Below, piece after piece: positions 15,841 to 24,820 of a stretch of 64,000 nucleotides of DNA. The notes under the pieces were generated by a model. The model was given only the letters and a program-made list of their open reading frames with translations. It ran no database searches and was not told the DNA's origin. The DNA is from Candidatus Aminicenantota bacterium (GTDB taxonomy: Bacteria > Acidobacteriota > Aminicenantia > UBA2199): positions 1 through 64,000 of the forward strand of contig JAPKZK010000136.1 of the NCBI GenBank assembly GCA_026393835.1. The letters run 5' to 3'. A program made the position numbers and the translations under genes. The first letter of the stretch is position 1; every line of letters starts with the position of its first letter.

Positions 15841-16124
15841 TAATAACCCTCTTGGTGTTTCTTTGTGCCTTGGTGGCTTTCGCCTTATGATGATAATATA
15901 ACTCCTGTGTGGGAGAATAGAATGATGAATGATGAAGAATGAAAGGAAAATTCGAAATCCGAAATTCTAAATTCGAAAGTCCGCGGCGCGGACACGCCTT
16001 TAAAAATCCAAATGACCAAAATTAAAATGACCGAAACAAAAACCGCCGCCTCCGGCGAATTTCAAACTGTAAAGGGAAGGATGAGCCTGTAATAAAATCA
16101 CTCATTCCTTCCTTCAACCGGGGG
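15841..16124. repeat. Spacer with 3' end of a lost FGE gene copy and shared spacer blocks
   Basis: 15875-15902 (GGCTTTCGCCTTATGATGAT...) repeats the last codons and stop of the first TIR-FGE gene (12199-12226). Similarity continues into its 3' flank to ~15948 (GAATAGAATGATGAATGATGA). It is preceded by the unrelated word TTTCTTTGTGCCTTGGTGGC. 16009-16042 is the AATGACCAAAATTAAAATGA block. No gene. Confidence 0.6.
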
Positions 16125-16334
16125 ATTTGTCATTTCCCTCGAGGGGTTGGTCATTTCCCTCGAGGGAATTGTGATTCCCCTTGAGGGTTTGGTCATTTCC
16201 CTCGAGGGAATTGTGATTCCCCTCGGTGGTTTTGTCATTCCCCTTAAGGGAATTGTCATTTCCCTTGAGGGTTTTGTCATTCCCCTTAAGGGTTTTGTCA
16301 TTCCCCTTAAGGGAATTGTCATTTCCCCCGGTAG
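16125..16334. repeat. Ten 21-bp tandem repeats, each with a 10-bp palindrome
   Basis: Units of the form ATTGTCATTTCCCTYRAGGG run without spacers, plus a partial eleventh. The palindrome is CCCTCGAGGG in units 1, 2 and 4, CCCTTAAGGG in units 6, 8 and 9, CCCTTGAGGG in 3 and 7, and broken in 5 and 10. Because 21 is a multiple of 3, several frames on both strands stay open and produce heptapeptide repeats that I do not take as genes. It ends exactly at the stop codon of the ATPase remnant. Confidence 0.9.
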
Positions 16335-16339
16335 ATTTG

Positions 16340-16567
16340 TCAATCTTGAGGTACGGGTTCCGTCCGTCTTTCAAAATATGCTTTGATCCCGTTATGAAAA
16401 CTCTTCCCTTGCGGATAATACTTAGCCTCTGTCGGATCGAAATACAATATGTTCTGCCTAACCATATCTCTCAACAACTTCTCATCTCCAGGAGTAATCT
16501 CTTCTTGTGACAATTCATCGCTGTGGATAAACCTACCCAGCGGCGGCGAAATCTGTCTGTCCCCAGG
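16340..16567 (-). pseudogene. C-terminal remnant of an AAA ATPase-type protein
   Basis: A minus-strand frame of 75 codons with no start ends at 16340-16342. It reads ISPPLGRFIHSDELSQEEIT, EKLLRDMVRQNILYFDPTEA, KYYPQGKSFHNGIKAYFERR. This is the winged-helix end of orphan ATP-binding proteins (NILY.DP....Y.PQG.S...G...YF), which in intact relatives closes a P-loop ATPase. An in-frame stop at 16568-16570 and the absence of upstream homology show it is truncated. The tandem repeat abuts its 3' end. Confidence 0.6.
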
Positions 16568-16642
16568 TCATCTCTACCGGGATAAGGTTTTTTTTCTTCG
16601 CGGTCCTTCGCGTTCTTCGCGGCTATTTTCATAGTAAAAATT

Positions 16643-17545
16643 TTATAACTGCGTGACGGTAAATCCTTTTTCTTGCAATAGTTGAACAATACCCCTTTTT
16701 CCAACCATGTGCCCGGCCCCGACAATGACAAAATACTTTTTAGCGGATTTGAGATAGGAAATAATTTTTTCCACCATATTCTCATTCCGGACATCCAGTA
16801 ATTTCTTATACATGGCTTCCAATTCGGGGTATTTATGAATGTTTTCGTTTATACTTTTTTCCGCTTGTTCAATGTCGCCGCAGGCCCAGGCCTTGACCAG
16901 GGTATCGATATCTTTCGCGGTTTGATCGGCCTCTATAATAGTGGACGCCAGGAATTTATCGTTTTCCTCTTTAGAGAAACTTTCGAACAGGTTGATCTGG
17001 AATTCCATTCCCTCCAGTTCCGCGATTTCTTTTTTGTCCGAGGCTTTTTCCAGGAAATATTTATCGACGCCCAGGTTGGGGTTGAAGCCCAGTTTTATAA
17101 GTTCCAGGCTGGAGATAGTCATGGCCACCATCCAGGGTTTGAATTTTTGGAAGCCCACGACATCCATGCCCAGGTCTTTGAGTCTTTTCTCCGCCATCCG
17201 GTAGGTCTTTTCGGAAAGATTTTTTATTAATGAGTCCTCGCCCTGGTACATGCCTTTTTGCAGGAGCATCATACCTTGTTTTGCCAGGTTTTTGGCAGAG
17301 ACATCGGCTTCCACCGCCAGCACGTCGGTTTGGGCAAAGGCGTCTTCGATGGCTTTTTTCAACGGGTAATGTTCTTCTTTTAAGAGGTGAATAGAGCCCA
17401 GAAGGTAGCTTTTGCCAGCGGTTCCTTCCACCTGCCATAGAAATGATTTCCCGGCGCTGTCGGCGTTTTCTTGACCGGGCATGGCGGCCAATGAGAGCCA
17501 GGTTATAACGAATATAACGAAAAACTTTTTCAATATCGGTTTCAT
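16643..17545 (-). CDS. TraB/GumN family protein with signal peptide
   Basis: A 300-residue protein from the ATG at 17545, which follows GGAGGT; an upstream ATG would put the signal peptide out of place. The N-terminal signal is KKFFVIFVITWLSLAAMPG. The two GumN/TraB motifs are present: YLLGSIHLLKEEHYPL near the start and FVIVGAGHMVGKRG near the end, with AVEADVS between. The family (PF01963) is related to TIKI-type metalloproteases; the GxxH and E residues would bind a metal. It is expected in the periplasm or outer membrane. It diverges from the AAA-PDDEXK gene across a 143-bp region. Confidence 0.85.
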   Translation of the reverse strand: MKPILKKFFVIFVITWLSLAAMPGQENADSAGKSFLWQVEGTAGKSYLLGSIHLLKEEHYPLKKAIEDAFAQTDVLAVEADVSAKNLAKQGMMLLQKGMYQGEDSLIKNLSEKTYRMAEKRLKDLGMDVVGFQKFKPWMVAMTISSLELIKLGFNPNLGVDKYFLEKASDKKEIAELEGMEFQINLFESFSKEENDKFLASTIIEADQTAKDIDTLVKAWACGDIEQAEKSINENIHKYPELEAMYKKLLDVRNENMVEKIISYLKSAKKYFVIVGAGHMVGKRGIVQLLQEKGFTVTQL

Positions 17546-17625
17546 GGGTAACCTCCGTATTTTAATCCCGATATTATACCACATCCGTGAAATGTGCGAC
17601 TATTTCTCTTAAAATAAGCTTTTCA

Positions 17626-17654
17626 TTGCATTATCCGTTGGCTTTTGATACAAT
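17626..17654 (+). promoter_or_regulatory. Promoter of the AAA-PDDEXK gene
   Basis: TTGCAT (17626-17631), 17 bp, TACAAT (17649-17654), 34 bp before the start codon. Confidence 0.55.
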
Positions 17655-17688
17655 AGGTGCGGAAGTGAAATATGACAAGGAGTCGAAT

Positions 17689-19290
17689 ATGAGACGATTT
17701 AATTCGTATGGCCCAATTAATACCAATGTGCACTATTACTCGCCCAGGAAAGAATTGATTGCCAGGGCATTCAATCGATTGGTGGGAGAGAACCCTTCGG
17801 AAGACGGCCATTACATCACCGTATGGGCGCCCCGGCAGACCGGCAAAACATGGGTCATGCAGGAAATCCTCTTTCAACTTAAAAAAGACCCCCGGTTCCA
17901 TGTACTTAAAATCAACCTGGAAAGCCTTAAAGATAAAGATGATACCGGTGAAATTATTAACGTCATGGCGCGAAAAATAGGCGAAGGGCTGGGGAAAAAA
18001 ATCCCACGAATCGATAACCAGGATCAATTTCAAGAAATATTTAAAAAAGACGTACTGGATAAACCCCTAATTCTTATACTGGACGAGTTCGATGCCCTTT
18101 CGGAAAAAGGTATAAATACCATAGTCAGCGCCTTTAGAAATATTTATATCAGCCGTTTGGATGAACGGGATAAATCCACGGAACAAAAAACTTACCTCCT
18201 TCATGCCCTGGCATTAATCGGGGTTCGAAGCGTCCTGGGCATCGAAAATGAGAAAGGCTCTCCATTTAATGTACAACGCAGCATCCATATTTCCAACCTC
18301 ACTTTTGAAGAAGTCAAAGGGATGTTCCAATGGTATGAAAAGGAAAGCGGCCAGGAAATAGAACCGGCGGTGGTTGAAAAACTTTATAAGGAAACCGCCG
18401 GACAACCGGGTTTAACCTGCTGGCTGGGCGAATTGTTGACGGAAGGCTTCGAAGATTACCAGGTCGATAAAAACAGGCCCATTACCGTGAGAGATTTTGA
18501 TATCATCTATGCCGCCGCCACATATGCGCTGCCCAATAACACTATATTAAATATCATCAGCAAGGCCAACCGGGAACCCAATAAAACATTTGTTTTCGAT
18601 ATGTTCCAGACCAATGAGAAATTGGAATTCAAGTTTGATAATAAAATCATAAATGCGTTATATATGAATGGCATTGCCGACAAAGAAGTTGTCGATCAAA
18701 CCCAGTACTATATTAAATTTTCGTCCCCATTCGTGCAGAAACGTTTGTTTAATTATTTTTCCTATGAAATGTTCAGACAAATGGGTACACTGGTGGAACC
18801 GTTTGCAAGTCTTGACGAAGTGATTACCGATACGGATTTGAACATAAAAAACCTGCTGGGACTCTACCAGGAATACCTGGGAAAAAACAAAGATTGGTTA
18901 TTTAAAGATGCGCCCCGACGGAACGATTTAAGGATATATGAAGCGGTTTATCATTTTAACATGTTTTCATACATGAATGAATTTTTAAGAGAAAAGGGGG
19001 GGCGTGTGGTCCCGGAATTTCCCACGGGGAATGGAAAAATTGATTTGTTAATCAAATACAAAGGAAAGCAATACGGGATCGAATTAAAAAGCTATAAGGA
19101 TCAAACAGGTTTCAAGATGGCCTTGAAGCAGGCCGCGTTATACGGGAAGCGATTGCAATTGGGCGAGGTTTACCTGTCCGTATTTGTGCAATATATCGAT
19201 GAAAAGAGCAGGGCGAAGTATGAGGTGGATTACCTGGATGAAGAAATGGGGGTAATGGTGAAGCCGGTATTTATTGCCACCGGGAATTAA
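17689..19290 (+). CDS. AAA ATPase fused to PD-(D/E)XK nuclease domain (AAA_35-like)
   Basis: 533 residues from the ATG at 17689 (AAGGAG upstream). Walker A is WAPRQTGKTWVM (~44-55), Walker B PLILILDEFDALS (~124-136), and a helical region follows. The C-terminal ~120 residues hold a PD-(D/E)XK core: GNGKIDLLIKYKGKQYGIELK, then a helix with KMALKQAALYGKR. Such single proteins are widespread in anaerobic bacteria and expand as paralogs; the left-end fragment (2-298) has the same kind of tail. They may act on nucleic acid in an ATP-dependent manner, but no member's role is clear to me. Confidence 0.8.
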   Translation: MRRFNSYGPINTNVHYYSPRKELIARAFNRLVGENPSEDGHYITVWAPRQTGKTWVMQEILFQLKKDPRFHVLKINLESLKDKDDTGEIINVMARKIGEGLGKKIPRIDNQDQFQEIFKKDVLDKPLILILDEFDALSEKGINTIVSAFRNIYISRLDERDKSTEQKTYLLHALALIGVRSVLGIENEKGSPFNVQRSIHISNLTFEEVKGMFQWYEKESGQEIEPAVVEKLYKETAGQPGLTCWLGELLTEGFEDYQVDKNRPITVRDFDIIYAAATYALPNNTILNIISKANREPNKTFVFDMFQTNEKLEFKFDNKIINALYMNGIADKEVVDQTQYYIKFSSPFVQKRLFNYFSYEMFRQMGTLVEPFASLDEVITDTDLNIKNLLGLYQEYLGKNKDWLFKDAPRRNDLRIYEAVYHFNMFSYMNEFLREKGGRVVPEFPTGNGKIDLLIKYKGKQYGIELKSYKDQTGFKMALKQAALYGKRLQLGEVYLSVFVQYIDEKSRAKYEVDYLDEEMGVMVKPVFIATGN

Positions 19291-19340
19291 AATTTGCGAG
19301 CGATCTTCCTTGAAACCTGTCTGTCCCCGGGTTCTCCCTA

Positions 19341-20153
19341 TCACCTGGTAAACTTTTTCCTCAACCCTTCACCGATGAAATTGAACGCAATAATAATGAA
19401 GAAAAGCACTAAACCGGGGATAATTATTAAAGCCGGCCTGTCGAAGATATGATTCCTTCCCGCATCCACCAATTGCCCCAATGTAGGAACCAGCGGGCTC
19501 AAACCGATGCCCAGGAAATTTAAACCGGATTCGGCCAGGATAACGCCGGATATGCCCAGGGACGCCTGCACTACGATCAAAGGCAAGGTAATGGGCAGCA
19601 GGTGATGGAAAATAATCCTGGCAAAAGACGCATTGTAACTCCTGGCCGCCAGGATGAATTCTTTTTGTTTGTATTTTAAAACTTCTCCCCGCACTATCCT
19701 GGCATAACTCACCCACCCGCACAGGGTCAAGACCAGGATAAGAGTAACGATACCCTGCCGGAAAAAAGAAACCAGCGCAATGGCCAATAATATACCGGGA
19801 AAGGCCAGGACGATATCCACGATGCGCATAATAATCGTATCCATTAAACCGCCGGCCAGCCCGGAGATCATTCCCAGTAAAGTCCCGGAAAACGCGGAAA
19901 GTAAAACCACGGTAAAACCGATGAGTAAGGATATGCCCGCCCCGTACAGGATACAGGAAAGCAAATCCCGGCCCAGGTCATCCGTACCCAACAAGCGCCC
20001 CGCGCCGGGCGGCTGCGACCTTTCCTGGATTTTCATGCCGATGGATACTCCCCGGAAAATGGCAAAAAATAGCATCAGCAAAAGAATTAACCCCAATAGA
20101 ACCGTCCCGATGCGCAGTTGAGTATTTCTCTTTTTATGTTTCTTTGATTTCAT
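19341..20153 (-). CDS. Oligopeptide/dipeptide ABC transporter permease, OppC/DppC type
   Basis: A 270-residue protein from the ATG at 20153. The N-terminal cytoplasmic stretch KSKKHKKRNTQ is followed by a transmembrane helix and the OppC-typical LLGTDDLGRDLLSCILYGA. The EAA coupling loop ILAARSYNASFARIIFHHLLP contacts the ATPase. At least five hydrophobic segments are visible. It overlaps the OppB gene by 20 bp. No substrate-binding protein or ATPase subunit is in the window, so this pair must work with genes elsewhere or is a remnant operon. Confidence 0.9.
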   Translation of the reverse strand: MKSKKHKKRNTQLRIGTVLLGLILLLMLFFAIFRGVSIGMKIQERSQPPGAGRLLGTDDLGRDLLSCILYGAGISLLIGFTVVLLSAFSGTLLGMISGLAGGLMDTIIMRIVDIVLAFPGILLAIALVSFFRQGIVTLILVLTLCGWVSYARIVRGEVLKYKQKEFILAARSYNASFARIIFHHLLPITLPLIVVQASLGISGVILAESGLNFLGIGLSPLVPTLGQLVDAGRNHIFDRPALIIIPGLVLFFIIIAFNFIGEGLRKKFTR

Positions 20154-21066
20154 GCCTGATCCTGGGGTCAAGGAAAAAATAAGTTAAATCAACCAACAGG
20201 TTGATTATCAAATAAATGGAGGTGATAAATACGATCAATCCCTGGATCATGGGGTAGTCCCTGCGGTTGATGGAGGTGATCAACAGGACGCCGATGCCCT
20301 GCCATGAGAAAATAGTTTCAGTTACGATTGCCCCGGTAAGCAGCGCGCCCATTTGCAGGCCCAGCGTAGTAACAATGGGTATCATGGCGTTTTTTAGCAG
20401 GTGTTTGAAAAAAATTCTCGTTTCGCTTAAACCTTTGGCCCTGGCCAGCAGCACATAAGGTTTTTTCAATTCCATGCCGATGGAGACCCGTATGATCCGG
20501 GTAAGAAAAGCGCACATGGCTGTCCCCAGGGTAAGGGCCGGCAGGATGAGGTACTTAAATCCTTCGGAACCGGATACCGGCAGCAAGCCCAATTTCACGG
20601 AGAAAAGAATAATGAGCAGCGGACCCAGGAAAAAAGTGGGAATGGCCAATCCCGCGGAAGTGACAAAGGTGACGATGGTATCCACGGGTGTGTTTTCTTT
20701 AAAAGCGGCAGCCGCGCCCAAAGGAAAGGAGATCAGCAGCGCCAGTATCATGGCGGCGGCGGCTAAATAAAGAGTGTTGGGCAGGTGGGTTAAGATATTG
20801 CGGGACACGGGTTTATTATTGAAAATGGATTTCCCGAAACTGAGATTTAACAGGTTTTTATTATAAACCAGGTATTGTTGGCCGACGGGTTTATCCAGGT
20901 TCAATTCGCTTCTTATTCTCGCCATGTCTTCGGCGCTGGCGCCATCTCCCAGGATTCCCGCCGCCGGGTCCCCGGGGATAAAATGAAGAAAGAAAAATAT
21001 CATGGTAGACACGGCAAACAACAAAAACACCAGCAAAAGAATACGTTTAGCAATATATTTTTTCAT
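20134..21066 (-). CDS. Oligopeptide/dipeptide ABC transporter permease, OppB/DppB type
   Basis: A 310-residue protein from the ATG at 21066. The N-terminus YIAKRILLLVFLLFAVSTMI is the classical OppB first helix, followed by FFLHFIPGDPAAG. The EAA loop YVLLARAKGLSETRIFFKHL, then LKNAMIPIVTTLGLQ, identifies a type I peptide/nickel importer permease. There are six hydrophobic segments. It is the first gene of the two-gene operon and lies after a hairpin element (21073-21127). Confidence 0.92.
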   Translation of the reverse strand: MKKYIAKRILLLVFLLFAVSTMIFFFLHFIPGDPAAGILGDGASAEDMARIRSELNLDKPVGQQYLVYNKNLLNLSFGKSIFNNKPVSRNILTHLPNTLYLAAAAMILALLISFPLGAAAAFKENTPVDTIVTFVTSAGLAIPTFFLGPLLIILFSVKLGLLPVSGSEGFKYLILPALTLGTAMCAFLTRIIRVSIGMELKKPYVLLARAKGLSETRIFFKHLLKNAMIPIVTTLGLQMGALLTGAIVTETIFSWQGIGVLLITSINRRDYPMIQGLIVFITSIYLIINLLVDLTYFFLDPRIRHEIKET

Positions 21067-21072
21067 AAATAG

Positions 21073-21127
21073 CCTTCGGCGACCAGGGACCTTTTTGAAA
21101 AAAGGTCCCTGGACCCCCAAAAACTTT
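21073..21127. repeat. Dispersed 14-GA-14 hairpin element (copy 1)
   Basis: CCAGGGACCTTTTT, GA, AAAAAGGTCCCTGG (21083-21112) is a perfect palindrome flanked by GCCTTCGGCGA on the left and CCCCCAAAAACTTTTG on the right. Copies 2 and 3 are at 37176-37297. It lies between the end of the 21159-21602 gene and the oppB start and could terminate transcription. Confidence 0.8.
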
Positions 21128-21158
21128 TGTTAAGCAAAGAGGGTGGGGCGCCGTCCCC

Positions 21159-21602
21159 TTATCGAGCGGCAAGGATTCCATCAAGAATATCCACCGCGTC
21201 CTCGATCAGCTTCGGACATTTAGAATCGAAGACCCCCTTTTTATTTGCCAGGGCCAGACCTTCGGGGATACTGATATCCACTCCCAGCAACTGTTTGCAT
21301 TCGATAGAGCCGTTACGGTCCTTGAATTGTTTCACAAATTCTTTAACCAGGGTGCGGGTTTTTTGTTTCGCTTCGTCATCGTCCGGCCGGGTTCTGCCGT
21401 ATTTAAGGCCGATGGCCATAATGGCGGCAATCACCGCGCCGCAGATACTGGCCATGCCGCCGATGCCGCCGCCAAACGCATCCGTGATCTTTAAAAAAAG
21501 CTCGCGGTCCAGACCCCATTGCTCCGCATACGTCGCAAAAACCGCCTGCGAGCAGCAAAACCCTTCTTTAAAAAGCGCAACTGAACGTTCTTTGTTATTC
21601 AT
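21159..21602 (-). CDS. C_GCAxxG_C_C family redox-type protein
   Basis: A 147-residue protein with CCSQAVFATYAE near the N-terminus, GGGIGGMASICGAVIAAIMA in the centre and IECKQLLG in the C-terminal part. These are the spaced cysteines and glycine-rich helix of the C_GCAxxG_C_C family (TIGR01909), small proteins thought to be redox-active or metal-binding. The gene starts right at the end of the class V aminotransferase gene on the same strand, so the two form an operon, which suggests a role in sulfur or cysteine-linked chemistry. Confidence 0.85.
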   Translation of the reverse strand: MNNKERSVALFKEGFCCSQAVFATYAEQWGLDRELFLKITDAFGGGIGGMASICGAVIAAIMAIGLKYGRTRPDDDEAKQKTRTLVKEFVKQFKDRNGSIECKQLLGVDISIPEGLALANKKGVFDSKCPKLIEDAVDILDGILAAR

Positions 21603-21603
21603 T

Positions 21604-23079
21604 TTATAATTTAAACCACTCCTTTAAAATTTGCTCCCGTTTGTTGGGAAATGTCTTGTGGTAAAACTCATTGGTGGTGGGCGAATAAGTATAATCTTGA
21701 CCCCACTCTGCCGCGTTATCAACAATCCGCTCGATGCCGTCCATCATATAAGAAAGTTCCCTATCCGTCGTCGTCGGGTGAAGCGAGAGGCGGACCCAAC
21801 CCGGTTTCCTGGAAAGATCGCCCTTATCGATCCGGTCCGTAATGGCTTTGGATTGTTCCCGGGTAACATTCAACAGGAAATGACCGTATGTGCCGGCGCA
21901 GGCGCAGCCGCCCCGCACCTGGACGCCGAACCGGTCGCTTAACAATTTGACAAATAAGTTATAATGAATATCATCCGCATAAAAAGAGATGCAGCCCAGG
22001 CGGTGTTGCACATCCCCGGCCAGGATATTGAGGCGAGGTATCTTCCCCAGCCTTTCAAAAGCCATTTTTACCAATAGTTCTTCCCGTTTGCGAATATTTT
22101 CCACGCCCATTTGTTCTTTCAGTTCCATGGCCAGCGCCGCGCGGATAGCCTGGAGAAACCCCGGCGTGCCGCCGTCTTCGCGAACTTCGATATCGTCGAT
22201 ATACTTATATTCCCCCCAGGGGGTGGTCCAATCCACTGTCCCCCCACCCGGGGCGTCCGGCGCTTTGCGGTGGTACATGCCGGAATCGAAAATCACTACC
22301 CCCGAAGAACCCGGCCCACCCAGGAACTTATGGGGTGAGAAAAAGATGGCGTCCAATTTCTCCATGGGGTCCCCGGGGTGCATGTCCATGTCAACATAAG
22401 GGGCCGAAGCCGCAAAATCCACGAGACAGAGACCGCCGTATTCGTGCATTAACCGCGCCATTTCACGATAGGGGGCGATGATCCCCGTTACATTGGAACA
22501 GGCCGTAAAAGAACCGATTTTAAACGGCCGGTCTTTGTATTTTATTAATTGCTCCCTTAATTCTCCCGGGTCGATCAACAGGTCTTTACCCGGTTTCAAT
22601 TGAACCACTTCGGCGTTGGTTTCGAACCAGGAGGTGTGGTTGGAATGATGTTCCATATGACTGATAAATACCACCGGCCGGTTTTCTTCCAGGATACATT
22701 GGCGATCCACCAGCGAGCTGCAGGTTTTCAATCCCAAAATGCGTTGGAATTTATTGATAACGCCGGTCATTCCGCTGCCGGCAGTGATGATAACATCATT
22801 GGGGCCGGCATTGACATACTTTTTTATCAACCGGTGGGCGTGGTGGTAAGCATAAGTCATGCGGGCGCCGGCCTCGCTGGTTTCCGTATGAGTGTTGGCC
22901 ACAAAGGGGCCGAACCGGGTTCTCATTTTCTCTTCGATAGGGCCATATAAACGTCCACTGCCGATCCAGTCGGCGTACACCAACTGCTGCACCCCGTAAG
23001 GAGACTCATAGGATGCTTCGACGCCTATGGTATTTTTTCTAAAAGGCTCAAAATGCGTTTCAAGGGCTTCGTCTTCCAT
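21604..23079 (-). CDS. Class V aminotransferase-fold PLP enzyme (cysteine desulfurase/selenocysteine lyase-like)
   Basis: A 491-residue protein with HMEHHSNHTSW, the DF-containing strand GGLCLVDFAASAPYVDM and the PLP-lysine motif DAIFFSPHKFLGGPGSSG, all characteristic of fold-type I class V aminotransferases. The SufS-like catalytic-cysteine region shows VQVRGGCACAGTYGH. It is longer than SufS (~410), with extra C-terminal residues (YSPTTNEFYHKTFPNKREQI) typical of a separate subgroup annotated only as aminotransferase class V. It may release sulfur from cysteine. The downstream partner is a Cys-rich small protein. Confidence 0.85.
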   Translation of the reverse strand: MEDEALETHFEPFRKNTIGVEASYESPYGVQQLVYADWIGSGRLYGPIEEKMRTRFGPFVANTHTETSEAGARMTYAYHHAHRLIKKYVNAGPNDVIITAGSGMTGVINKFQRILGLKTCSSLVDRQCILEENRPVVFISHMEHHSNHTSWFETNAEVVQLKPGKDLLIDPGELREQLIKYKDRPFKIGSFTACSNVTGIIAPYREMARLMHEYGGLCLVDFAASAPYVDMDMHPGDPMEKLDAIFFSPHKFLGGPGSSGVVIFDSGMYHRKAPDAPGGGTVDWTTPWGEYKYIDDIEVREDGGTPGFLQAIRAALAMELKEQMGVENIRKREELLVKMAFERLGKIPRLNILAGDVQHRLGCISFYADDIHYNLFVKLLSDRFGVQVRGGCACAGTYGHFLLNVTREQSKAITDRIDKGDLSRKPGWVRLSLHPTTTDRELSYMMDGIERIVDNAAEWGQDYTYSPTTNEFYHKTFPNKREQILKEWFKL

Positions 23080-23187
23080 GGCAACTATTATATCATAATC
23101 ATGACTTAAGCCAAAATTATAAAAAAGAACTTGCTTTCAACTGACGTTTTGTGATATATATAATATACCCAACCTTTGGAGGAAAAA

Positions 23188-23826
23188 ATGAAAAAGGTTT
23201 TTTTACTGGTTTTAACAATGATCGTTATGGGGACTTTGGTATTTTCCCAGGATTACGATGTCAGGAAACTTAAATGGGGTATGACCTACGGAAAAGTAAA
23301 GGAAGTCGAAAAATTAGGCGATAGTTTTTTTAAAGAAGAAGAATTGTTGGGATTGAAGATGGAAGTAGTTTTCGGCTGCGGCTCCGGGGGATTGTATTCG
23401 GTGATTTATTCCACCATGAATGCAGAGTTTGCGGAACGAATTACCCCGGTATTAATCAAAAAATATGGCGAACCCATTACAGACCTGGATTACTCCTTTT
23501 TAATGGAAGCGAAAGATATCCTTAAGCGACATCCCAAAGCAGTGGTAGATATCCTGGAAAAGAACGATTATTCGGAGCTGGATTTAATCGAGGAATCCTA
23601 TTCCGACGTGGATGATCGAAAAATAATCAAGGGCGGCCTGGCCAAGCGCATGGTCTGGAAATTCGGCAATACCGTGGTTTTGTTGCTGAATAACGTGACC
23701 GGCGGGGTGTTAAGTTACAGACCCAAAACCGCTTACGACGAAAGCAAGAAAAAATTCAATGGTTTACTGGTGGAATTAAAAAAACAGTTCAAAGATAACA
23801 CTTCCGGCGGCGGCGATGTTTTTTAA
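23188..23826 (+). CDS. Unknown secreted protein (212 aa)
   Basis: It starts at the ATG behind TTTGGAGGAAAAA. A classical signal peptide (KKVFLLVLTMIVMGTLVFSQ) is followed by DVRKLKWGMTYGKVKEVEK, a WGMT/S-x-x-x-V motif common in small periplasmic repeats of unknown function. The remainder is charged, without membrane segments (KYGEPITDLDYSFLMEAKD). No catalytic motif is seen. It is transcribed divergently from the aminotransferase gene. Confidence 0.8.
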   Translation: MKKVFLLVLTMIVMGTLVFSQDYDVRKLKWGMTYGKVKEVEKLGDSFFKEEELLGLKMEVVFGCGSGGLYSVIYSTMNAEFAERITPVLIKKYGEPITDLDYSFLMEAKDILKRHPKAVVDILEKNDYSELDLIEESYSDVDDRKIIKGGLAKRMVWKFGNTVVLLLNNVTGGVLSYRPKTAYDESKKKFNGLLVELKKQFKDNTSGGGDVF

Positions 23827-23849
23827 CCCGAAATAAAAAGCCCGTTCCT

Positions 23850-24595
23850 ACGGGGCATTTGAGGAACAGGCAATGCCTGTTCCCTACCAATTTGCGCCCC
23901 GTGCATACCTTTTCGGATAGGCTCCAGCTAACTGCCGGTTCAATGTCCCTGTTGGAACCGGAGTCGGCGTGGGCGTAGGCGTGGGTGTGGGAATCGGCTC
24001 TGACGGCGTAACATGCACCTCTTTGATCGTTTCTTTCTCAATAAAACAGACCGGTTCGCTGTCATTTTCAAACGTTCCTACGCCGATAATTCTCTCATTT
24101 GTTTGCAGCAATCCCAGGAACCCATAAGTTTTTTCCATTTATAAGCGCGTCTGTATTGAAAATAGAGACGTCGTGGAAAGGATTATGCCCGGAAACATCA
24201 ATAAAACATGGTACGGAACGAAAAGCACGGGATTTTTGACAAAAGCACGAGGTTTTAGTGAAAAAAACGCGGTTTTCAAAAAATGTCCGCAGTGTTGAAT
24301 CCGCCTCAATGGATTTTTGTCTGATATCAGCGGTGTTTTGCCGGAAAAATTGGGTTTCTGTCAGATGATTGAGATTTTCAGCCAAAGGATCGGGATTTTT
24401 GTCCGATATTTTAGGCGCGGAGGCAAAAATTGACGCGCCGGTGAAAGAATTCCGGATAACGTTGAATGATTTCCGGATGATCCCGAAGAAAAACAGGGTT
24501 GCGCCTTTTTTCACTGGTTTGAGTCTATCTGAAAAGGTATTACGCAGGGAGCAAATTGGTAGGGAACAGGCATTGCCTGTTCCTTCAAATGCCCG
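23850..24595. mobile_element. 746-bp element bounded by ~45-bp inverted repeats
   Basis: 23850-23895 and 24551-24595 are reverse complements of each other apart from two single-base indels. Each contains the 21-nt palindrome GGAACAGGCAATGCCTGTTC(C) (23863-23883, 24563-24583). The interior has no convincing gene. It includes a GGCGTGGGCGTAGGCGTGGG microsatellite (23965-23990) and weak minus-strand frames with skewed composition. It could be a MITE-like or degenerate insertion. No target-site duplication was confirmed. Confidence 0.5.
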
Positions 24596-24820
24596 TGGAA
24601 ACAGGTTGTGGGTTATAAAAAAATTAAAGTGACCCCTTGACAGAACAGCGGAATCTGGTAGAATAGAGACATTTCTGCCTGTCCCCTACCGCACCAAAAT
24701 GGAAAAAAACTTCTTAATGCGGCTGCTAATGTGGTCTCCGATAGGTTTTTCCGTCTGAAACCGCCCCGCCGGTACAAATCCCTAAAAAACTTTTGTTTAA
24801 CAAATTCCCTGGGGTGTTGT

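Noticed and set aside
10600..16000. A DGR template repeat or reverse transcriptase near the TIR-FGE genes
   Set aside because: I looked for further GGCGGCAGTTGG-like sequences and for RT motifs (YxDD) in the window and found only the two genes themselves and a bare 3' end at 15875.
16125..16334. CRISPR array
   Set aside because: Repeat units are contiguous with no unique spacers, and no cas gene is in the window. The same applies to 40621-40920.
16098..16510. Heptapeptide-repeat frames on both strands over the 21-bp repeat
   Set aside because: A 21-bp unit keeps every stop-free frame open. Four different frames are open at once, which is the mark of a repeat and not a gene.
23884..24514. 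Minus-strand frames of 84 and 139 codons inside the inverted-repeat element
   Set aside because: One reads through the inverted repeat and a GGCGTG microsatellite (Pro-Thr run). The other has repetitive Phe/Ser content and no RBS. Neither has recognisable domains.
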